64,000 bases of DNA from Labilibaculum filiforme (lineage in GTDB: Bacteria; Bacteroidota; Bacteroidia; Bacteroidales; Marinifilaceae). The DNA lies in the NCBI RefSeq assembly GCF_002843315.1, contig NZ_MVDD01000012.1:1-64000 (forward strand), read 5' to 3'. The notes under the pieces were generated by a model. It was not told the DNA's origin, made no database searches, and was given only the letters and a program-made list of their open reading frames with translations. Positions 25,579 to 35,800 of this stretch are shown here, piece by piece (position 1 is the first letter of the stretch; each line of letters begins with the position of its first letter). Position numbers and translations under genes: made by a program.

Positions 25579-26304
25579 ATGGAATTAAAACGACTAAATA
25601 AGGCAATTGCCGAAACAGGATATTGTTCACGTAGAGAGGCTGATAAGCTAATTGAGAGTGGAAGGGTTAAGGTAAACGGAACAACCGCCGATTTAGGCGT
25701 TAAGGTATCAAGTGAGGATACCATCAAGGTAAAAGGGCAAATTATTACCAAGCAAGTCGGAAATATCTATTTGGCATTTAACAAACCAATTGGGATTACC
25801 TGTACTACCGATACCCATATCAAAGGTAATATTATTACCTTTCTTAATTATCCAGAGCGAATTTTTCCTATCGGACGATTAGATAAACCAAGTGAAGGTC
25901 TGATTTTTTTGACCAATGATGGGGACATCGTGAATAAAATTTTGCGCTCACGAAATAATCATGAAAAAGAATATTTGGTTCGTGTTAATAAACGAATAAC
26001 TTCCGATTTTATAAAAAAAATGGGCAATGGTGTTCCTGTTTTAGATACCGTGACTAAAAAATGTAAAGTGTGGAAAGTAGATGATTTTACATTTAAAATA
26101 ATACTTACCCAAGGTTTAAATAGACAAATTCGTAGAATGTGCGAATACCTCGATTATAATGTGAAAGGCTTGCAAAGGCTTCGAATTATGAACATCTCTT
26201 TAGGTCATTTAAAAATTGGGAAATATCGTTCATTTACCAAAAATGAATTACAAACCTTGCTAAATTTGTGCGAGGATTCTGCCAAAACTTTCGAGGAGAT
26301 TTAA
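25579..26304 (+). CDS. rluF: 23S rRNA pseudouridine synthase, RluF-like
   Basis: The 241-residue protein has an N-terminal S4 RNA-binding domain (residues 1-60; RLNKAIAETGYCSRREADKL) and an RsuA-type pseudouridine synthase domain with the catalytic Asp in FPIGRLDKPSEGLIFLTND. The RluF group is indicated by FNKPIGITCTTD and the later LTQGLNRQIRRMCEYLDYNV. RluF modifies U2604 of 23S rRNA and U35 of tRNA-Tyr in E. coli. It carries its own promoter and stands alone. RluF rather than RluB/RluE is a pattern-based choice. Confidence 0.85.
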   Translation: MELKRLNKAIAETGYCSRREADKLIESGRVKVNGTTADLGVKVSSEDTIKVKGQIITKQVGNIYLAFNKPIGITCTTDTHIKGNIITFLNYPERIFPIGRLDKPSEGLIFLTNDGDIVNKILRSRNNHEKEYLVRVNKRITSDFIKKMGNGVPVLDTVTKKCKVWKVDDFTFKIILTQGLNRQIRRMCEYLDYNVKGLQRLRIMNISLGHLKIGKYRSFTKNELQTLLNLCEDSAKTFEEI

Positions 26305-26840
26305 AATCGGTTTTTGACTGGGAAATAATTAAATATTGATTACTTTTTTTCTAATCTTGATGGAATTTAATTAAGATAGGGAGCTACTGAGTATATAGTT
26401 TTAATATTGAAAAAGTGTATTAAAGCTATTAGGAAAGAATTATGTCTAATAGTTGCTGTAATTATTATTAAATCCTTTTTAATTATCTATTAGAGAGTAG
26501 TCTATCTTTTCTCTGCATAGCCTGGTGTTGCATAATTAAATTAGCAATTAAGCTCCTTCAATTTCGTAAATATTTCTTTTTTACAGGGTATCCTTCCTAT
26601 TTTTTATTGCATACATCAATCATGGAATTTTATTTAGTTTCAATTTTAATAAAACTTAAACAAGTGGATAATTTACTTATAATGTGACAGTTGTATATTT
26701 TTTTGATGAAGGGGGCGTCATGACATGAAAAAAACCAAACTTTAATCAGCAAATTTACGTAATTAAAACAGTAAAAGTGTTGTTTCATCAAAATTCCACA
26801 CTTCGAATATTTGGAATAAATGGTTAATGAAGAAGTAAAT
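26305..26840. other. Long non-coding stretch before the giant repeat gene
   Basis: These 536 bases are AT-rich and hold no credible gene. Small features: a 7-bp inverted repeat CTATTAG/CTAATAG near 26427-26453, a GTCATGAC palindrome at 26717-26724 just after a G-run, and a TTG..AATATTTG pair near 26780-26812 that is only a weak promoter match. The length suggests regulated expression of the adhesin operon, but no element can be assigned with confidence. Confidence 0.4.
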
Positions 26841-29800
26841 ATGAAAAGATTTCTACAGCTTATTTATGTTACGATTGTTATTGGAATTAGTTCTTATTCT
26901 GGAGTGTCGCAGATTCTACGACCTGTAAACGATACAACAATCTGTGTTGGCGAATCGGTTGTATTAGAGGCGCAATCTGGTTCCTACATGTACAATTGGA
27001 GTACTGGTCAGCTTTCTCCTAAAATTAGTGTTTCTCCAGTAGTCACAACAACTTATAATCTTCGTGTTTTTATTCCAGATACAGGAACAGAGTTAATTAC
27101 CAATGGTGATTTTGATTTTGGAAATACAGGTATTAATAGTGAATATATTTATTGTCCGGATCCTGTTCTTTCTTCTGCAAGTCATTCTAATACACAATCT
27201 TTATGGATGGAAGGAAGATATGCCGTTGATAGTAATCCGCAAGCTTATCATGCTAACTTTTCATCTTGTAACGGACATTCGGGTAACAGTCCGGATAAAA
27301 TGCTGATTGTGAATGGTGCTCCAGACGAAAATGTAGTAGTTTGGAGTCAGACAATAACAGTGGTTCCAAACCAATATTATGCTTTTTCAACTTGGGCATC
27401 AAATGTTCATCCAACCAATCCAGCCAGACTGGAATTTATGATTGATGGTATTTTAATGGGAGATTATATTGAACCAAGTGCTGGTTTAACTTGTAATTGG
27501 GAAGAATTTTATTCGTTGTGGTATTCAGGTACAAAAACTTCTATTAAAATATCAATTGTAAATAAAAATTTAATTCGAAGTGGTAACGATTATGCTTTAG
27601 ATGGGATCTCTTTTAATCCTTTGGTGGAAGTTCCAGACAGTAGAACTATTACTGTTCTTGAACCTGCGATAGTTGATGCAGGTGCCGATATTGCAATATG
27701 TGGAAATGAAGTAGCTAACTTAAGTGCAGTAGTTTCCAATCAAACCGGTTTTTTGTGGTCAACTTCAGGTGATGGTTCATTTTCTAATTCATCAAATATT
27801 AATTCTACTTATACTCCAGGAAGTAACGATGTAGCTAATGGAAGTGTACAACTAACTGCAACCGCAAATTCTAATTCTCCATGTGGAACTGTTTCTGATT
27901 TTTTAACTTTGACTTTGAATCCAATTCCATTTGTTGGTTTTGGTGATAATCAGGCTTCTTGTGATGGTGGAAATGTTATTTTAGATGCTCAAAATTCAGG
28001 TTCTAGCTATTCTTGGAATACTGGTGAAACTTCGCAAACCATCGAAGTGTCAACGGCAGGAACTTATTCTGTAGAGGTAATTAATGCTTTTAATTGTGTT
28101 GTTACAGATACGGTTTACGTTGGTTTTTACGAAAATTTAAGCATCGATCTTGGGCCGGACCGTATTGTTTGTTCTGGGGAGCCGGTGGTTTTAAATGCCG
28201 GAATTTCGGGGGCTACTTATCTTTGGAGTACGGGAGAAAACACCCAAGAGATTATTGTGTATAATGATGGTAACTACTCTGTTACAGTTACTAATTCGTA
28301 TGGTTGTAATGCTACCGACGATATTAATGTGACCTTGGTTCCACCTCCGGTGGTTGATTTAGGACCTGATCAGGTATTGAATACAGGAGACGTAATTCGA
28401 TTGGATGCGGGAAGTCATTATTTCTATGTTTGGGATGATGGATCTAGAAATAGATATTTAGATGTTGACAAACCTGGTTTGTACGCTGTTCGTGTTTATG
28501 ATAGGAATGGTTGTTCTGCTATGGATATGGTTAATATTATTAGCGCTACAGGTACTGTGCCCGATGTTACTTTAAATGATACAATTATATGTAGAGATGA
28601 ATCGGTTGAATTGTATGCAGGAAACGACTTCTTATTTAATTGGGATGTTGATGGACTTTCGTCGAGAGTTGTAGTGTCGCCCGATTCAACAACAACCTAT
28701 CATTTACGGGTCTTTTATGTTGATGAAACATTAGAATTAGTCGAGAATGGTGATTTTACTCTAGGAAGAACGAATTTTGAAAGTGATTATTATTATTGTT
28801 CATATGCTAGGTGGTGTAGATCTCGTTCAAGTAAATATACAGTTAGTAGTAATACTGAATATTTTGGTTCCGATAAAAGTGATTGTTCAGGGGTTACAGG
28901 AAATTCATCAGACCAGATGATGGTGATTGAAGGAGGAGGTGTAAATACCACGGTTTGGGAGCAGGATATTGATGTTGATGCAGATAGTTATTATGTATTT
29001 GCTTTAAATATTACCAATCTTAAGAGTGATAGTTTTGACGATTTTGAGTTAGTGATAAATGGAGTCGTTATTGAAAGGTTTAGTACGAATTCCCCTTGTA
29101 ATTGGGATAAGTATCAACGATTGGTTTATTCTGACACATCAAATTCTTTAAATATTCAAATTAATAATGTCAGTACAAGTGGTTCCAATAATGCTTTTGC
29201 ATTAGACGGTATTAGTATGTATAAATTGTCGGAGATACCATTAGACGTTACAGTTGAGGTAATTCAGCATGTAACTGCTGATGCTGGTCCTGATCTTGCT
29301 ATTTGTGAGTTGGGTACCGCTAGTTTGAGTGGTGGTGTTACAAATGAATCTTCCTTTACGTGGAGAAGTTTTGGAGATGGAAGTTTTGATAATACTGGAA
29401 TTCTAAATCCAAATTATACCCCTGGTAGTGCTGATGTTTTAAATGGATACGTTGATTTAGAGTTAAGTGCACAACCAATTATTCCTTGTGTAATGCCTGC
29501 ATTAGATACAGTTCGGGTTGATATCAATAGTAATTTGAATGTTAATTTGGGAATTGATCAGGAAATATGTGAAGGAAATACGATTACACTTGATGCTGGT
29601 AATGCTGGAGGTACTTATTTGTGGAATACCGGAGAAACAACACAGACGATTATTGTCAATACAACTGGAACTTATTCGGTTACTGTAACTGATGTAAATG
29701 GATGTTCAGGAACTGATGATATTGATATTACCGTTCATGCAAACCCCATTGTTGATTTGGGTGCAGATCAGGAAGAGTGTAATGGAAATAATATCATGTT

Positions 29801-32800
29801 TGATGCAGGACATCCTGGTTCTACTTATTTATGGAGTACCGGAGAAACAATTCAAGGGATTTTAGTGACTACTTCCGGAAATTATTCAGTTGTAATGACC
29901 GATGCCAACGGATGTAGCGCTACAGATGATGTAAATGCTACGATTCATGCCAATCCTCTTGTTGATTTAGGAATTGATCAAGAAATTTGCGCAGGAAACA
30001 GCATCACATTCGATGCAGGAAATACAGGTGCTACTTATTTATGGAGTACCGGAGCAACAACACAAACTATAACAGTTGCTACTTCAGGAAATTATTCGGT
30101 TACAATAACCGATGCAAACGGATGTACCGCTACAGACGATGCAAATGCTACGATTCATGCAAATCCAGTTGTTGATTTAGGAATTGATCAATCAACTTGT
30201 GCAGGTGGAACAATTACTTTCGATGCAGGAAATGTAGGTGCTACTTATTTATGGTCTACCGGAGAAACGACTCAGACGATTTCTGTTTCTACTTCAGGAA
30301 ATTACTCGGTTACAATTACCGATGCCAACGGATGTAGCGCAACAGATGATGCAAATGCTACGATCCATGCGAATCCGGTTGTTGATTTAGGAATTGATCA
30401 AGAAATTTGCGCAGGAAACAGCATCACATTTGATGCTGGAAATATTGGCGCGACTTATTTATGGAGTACTGGAGAAACAACACAAACTATAACAGTTGCT
30501 ACTTCAGGAAATTACAGCGTAACAATCACTGATGCCAACGGATGTACCGCTACAGACGATGCAAATGCTACGATTCATGCGAATCCAACAGTAAATTTGG
30601 GTGCAGACCAGGAAGTTTGTGCTGGTGGAACAATTACATTTGATGCTGGAAATATTGGAGCGACTTATTTATGGAGTACCGGAGAAACAACACAAGCTAT
30701 AACAGTTGCTACTTCAGGTAACTATTCAGTAACCATCACTGATGCAAATGGTTGTACCGCTACAGACGATGCAAATGCAACGATCCATGCGAATCCGGTT
30801 GTTGATTTAGGAATTGATCAAGAAACTTGTGCAGGAAACAGCATCACATTTGATGCTGGAAATACAGGAGCTACTTACTTGTGGAGTACCGGAGAAACAA
30901 CACAAACTATAACAGTTGCTACTTCAGGAAATTACGGCGTAACAATCACTGACGCCAACGGATGTAGCGCAACAGATGATGCAAATGCAACGATCCATGC
31001 GAATCCGGTTGTTGATTTAGGAATTGATCAAGAAACTTGCGCAGGTGGCACGATTACTTTCGATGCTGGAAATACAGGAGCTACTTACTTGTGGAGTACC
31101 GGAGCAACAACACAAACTATAACAGTTGCTACTTCAGGAAATTACTCGGTTACAATAACCGATGCCAACGGATGTAGCGCTACAGACGATGCAAATGCTA
31201 CGATTCATGCAAATCCTCTTGTTGATTTAGGAATTGATCAATCAACTTGCGCAGGTGGCACGATTACTTTTGATGCTGGAAATGCAGGTGCTACTTATTT
31301 ATGGAGTACAGGAGCAACAACACAAACTATAACAGTTGCTACTTCAGGAAATTACTCGGTTACAATAACCGATGCCAACGGATGTACTGCAACAGATGAT
31401 GCAAATGCAACGATTCATGTGAATCCTCTTGTTGATTTAGGAATTGATCAATCAACTTGTGCAGGTGGCACGATTACTTTTGATGCTGGAAATGCAGGTG
31501 CTACTTATTTATGGCCTACCGGAGAAACAACACAAACTATAACAGTTGCTACTTCAGGAAATTACTCGGTTACAATAACCGATGCCAACGGATGTAGCGC
31601 AACAGATGATGTAAATGCTACGATTCATGTAAATCCAGTTGTTGATTTAGGAATTGATCAAGAAACTTGCGCAGGTGGAACAATTACATTTGATGCAGGA
31701 AATGCAGGTGCAACTTATTTATGGTCTACTGGAGAAACAACACAAACTATAACAGTTGCTACTTCAGGAAATTACTCGGTTGCAATAACTGATGCCAACG
31801 GATGTACCGCTACAGATGATGCAAATGCTACGATTCATGCAAATCCAACAGTAAATTTGGGTGCAGATCAGGAAATATGTGCTGGTGGAACAATTACTTT
31901 CGATGCTGGTAATGCTGGAGCTACTTATTTGTGGAATACCGGAGAAACAACACAGACGATTATTGTCAATACAACTGGAACTTATTCGGTTACTGTAACT
32001 GATGTAAATGGATGTTCAGGAACTGATGATATTGATATTACCGTTCATGCAAACCCCATTGTTGATTTGGGTGCAGATCAGGAAGAGTGTAATGGAAATA
32101 ATATCATGTTTGATGCAGGACATCCTGGTTCTACTTATTTATGGAGTACCGGAGAAACAACACAAACTATAACAGTTGCTATTTCCGGAAATTACTCGGT
32201 TACAATAACCGATGCCAACGGATGTATCGCAACAGATGATGCAAATGCTACGATTCATGCAAATCCAACAGTAGATTTAGGAATTGATCAAGAAACTTGC
32301 GCAGGTGGCACAATTACATTTGATGCAGGAAATGCAGGTGCAACTTATTTATGGTCTACTGGAGAAACAACACAAACTATAACAGTTGCTACTTCCGGAA
32401 ATTACTCGGTTACAATAACCGATGCCAACGGATGTACTGCAACGGATGATGCAAATGCAACGATTCATGCAAATCCTCTTGTTGATTTAGGAATTGATCA
32501 ATCAACTTGTGCAGGAAATAGCATCACATTCGATGCTGGAAATGCAGGTGCTACTTATTTATGGTCTACCGGAGAAACAACACAAACTATAACAGTTGCT
32601 ACTTCAGGAAATTACAGCGTAACAATCACTGATGCAAACGGATGTTCGGCAACAGATGACGCAGATGCAACAATCCATGCAAATCCGGTTGTTGATTTAG
32701 GAATTGATCAAGAAACTTGTGCAGGTGGCACGATTACTTTTGATGCTGAAAATGCAGGTGCTACTTATGTATGGAGTACCGGAGAAACAACACAAGCTAT

Positions 32801-35800
32801 AACAGTTGCTACTTCAGGTAACTATTTGGTTACTATTACCGATGCCAACGGATGTAGCGCAACAGATGATGCAAATGCAATAATTCATGCGAATCCAATC
32901 GTAAACCTGGGTTCAGATCAGGAAACTTGTGCAGGTGGTACAATTACTTTCGATGCAGGAAATGCAGGTGCTACTTATTTATGGAGTACCGGAGAAACAA
33001 CACAAACTATAACAGTTTCAGTAAGTGGTAACTATTCAGTAACCATCACTGACGCCAATGGTTGTACTGCAACAGGTGATGCAAATGCAACGATTCATGC
33101 AAATCCTCTTGTTGATTTAGGAATTGACCAGGAAATATGTGCAGGTGGCACGATTACTTTTGATGCAGGAAATATTGGCGCGACTTATTTATGGAGTACC
33201 GGAGAAACAACTCAGACTATAACAGTTGCTACTTCAGGAAATTACTCGGTTACAATAACCGATGCCAACGGATGTACCGCAACAGATGATGCAAATGCTA
33301 CGATTCATGCGAATCCAACAGTAAATTTGGGTGCAGACCAGGAAGTTTGTGCTGGTGGAACAATTACATTTGATGCCGGAAATGTAGGTTCAACTTATTT
33401 ATGGTCTACTGGAGAAACAACACAAGCTATAACAGTTGCTACTTCAGGTAACTATTCAGTAACCATCACTGATGCAAACGGATGTAGTGCAACAGATGAT
33501 GTAAATGCTACGATTCATGCAAATCCTCTTGTTGATTTAGGAATTGATCAATCAACTTGTGCAGGAAACAGCATCACATTCGATGCAGGAAATGCAGGTG
33601 CTACTTATTTATGGAGTACCGGAGCAACAACACAAACTATAACAGTTGCAACTTCCGGTAACTATTCAGTAACAATCACTGATGCCAACGGATGTACTGC
33701 AACAGATGATGCAAATGCAATGATTCATGCGAATCCAACAGTAGATTTAGGAATTGATCAAGAAACTTGCGCGGGAAACAGCATCACTTTTGATGCTGGA
33801 AATATTGGCGCGACTTATTTATGGAGTACCGGAGAAACAACACAAACTATAACAGTTGCAACTTCCGGAACTTACTCGGTTACAATAACCGATGCAAACG
33901 GATGTAGCGCAACAGATGATGCAAATGCTACGATTCATGCGAATCCAATAGTAGATTTAGGAATTGATCAATCAACTTGTGCCGGAAATAGCATCACATT
34001 CGATGCAGGAAATGCAGGTGCTACTTATTTATGGTCTACCGGAGAAACAACACAAACTATAACAGTTGCTACTTCAGGAAATTATTCGGTTACAATAACC
34101 GATGCCAACGGATGTACCGCAACAGATGATGCAAATGCTACGATTCATGCGAATCCAACAGTAAATTTGGGTGCAGATCAGGAAATATGTGCAGGTGGCA
34201 CGATTACTTTTGATGCTGGAAATATTGGCGCGACTTATTTATGGAGTACCGGAGAAACAACACAAACTATAACAGTTGCTACTTCAGGAAATTATTCGGT
34301 TACAATAACCGATGCCAACGGATGTACCGCAACAGATGATGCAAATGCTACGATTCATGCGAATCCAACAGTAAATTTGGGTGCAGATCAGGAAATATGT
34401 GCAGGTGGCACGATTACTTTTGATGCTGGAAATATTGGCGCGACTTATTTATGGAGTACCGGAGAAACAACACAAACTATAACAGTTGCTACTTCAGGAA
34501 ATTATTCGGTTACAATAACCGATGCCAACGGATGTACCGCAACAGATGATGCAAATGCTACGATTCATGCGAATCCAACAGTAGATTTAGGAATTGATCA
34601 AGAAACTTGCGCCGGAAATACAATCACATTTGATGCTGGAAATATTGGCGCGACTTATTTATGGAGTACCGGAGAAACAACACAAACTATAACAGTTGCT
34701 ACTTCAGGAAATTACTCGGTTACTATTACCGATGCCAACGGATGTACTGCAACAGATGATGCAAATGCTACGATTCATGCAAATCCTCTTGTTGATTTAG
34801 GAATTGATCAATCAACTTGCGCAGGAAACAGCATCACTTTCGATGCAGAAAATGTAGGTGCTACTTATTTATGGAGTACCGGAGAAACAACACAAACTAT
34901 AACAGTTGCTACTTCCGGAAATTACTCGGTTACAATAACCGATGCCAACGGATGTAGCGCAACAGATGATGCAAATGCAACGATTCATGCGAATCCTCTT
35001 GTTGATTTAGGAATTGATCAAGAAACTTGCGCCGGAAATACAATCACATTTGATGCTGGAAATATTGGCGCGACTTATTTATGGAGTACTGGAGCAACAA
35101 CACAAACTATCACAGTTTCAGCAAGTGGTAATTATAGTGTAAGCATAACTGATGCAAACGGATGTACCGCTACAGATGATGCAAATGCTACGATTCATGC
35201 AAATCCTCTTGTTGATTTAGGAATTGATCAATCAACTTGTGCAGGAAACAGCATCACATTCGATGCAGGAAATACAGGTGCTACTTATTTATGGTCTACC
35301 GGAGAAACAACACAAACTATAACAGTTGCTACTTCAGGAAATTACTCGGTTACTATTACCGATGCCAACGGATGTAGCGCAACAGATGATGCAAATGCTA
35401 CTATCCATGCCAATCCAGTAGTTGATTTAGGAATTGATCAATCAACTTGTGCAGGTGGCACGATTACTTTTGATGCTGGAAATATTGGCGCGACTTATTT
35501 ATGGAGTACCGGAGCAACGACTCAGACGATTTCTGTTTCTACTTCAGGAAATTACTCGGTTACAATAACCGATGCCAATGGATGTAGCGCAACAGATGAT
35601 GCAAATGCTACGATTCATGCAAATCCTCTTGTTGATTTAGGAATTGATCAAGAAACTTGCGCAGGAAACAGCATCACTTTTGATGCTGGAAATATTGGCG
35701 CGACTTGTTTATGGAGTACCGGAGCAACAACACAAACTATAACAGTTGCTACTTCAGGAAATTACTCGGTTACAATAACCGATGCCAACGGATGTACTGC

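Noticed and set aside
26717-26724. GTCATGAC palindrome upstream of the giant gene
   Set aside because: It is only 8 bp, occurs once and has no clear promoter relation; not enough to call an operator.
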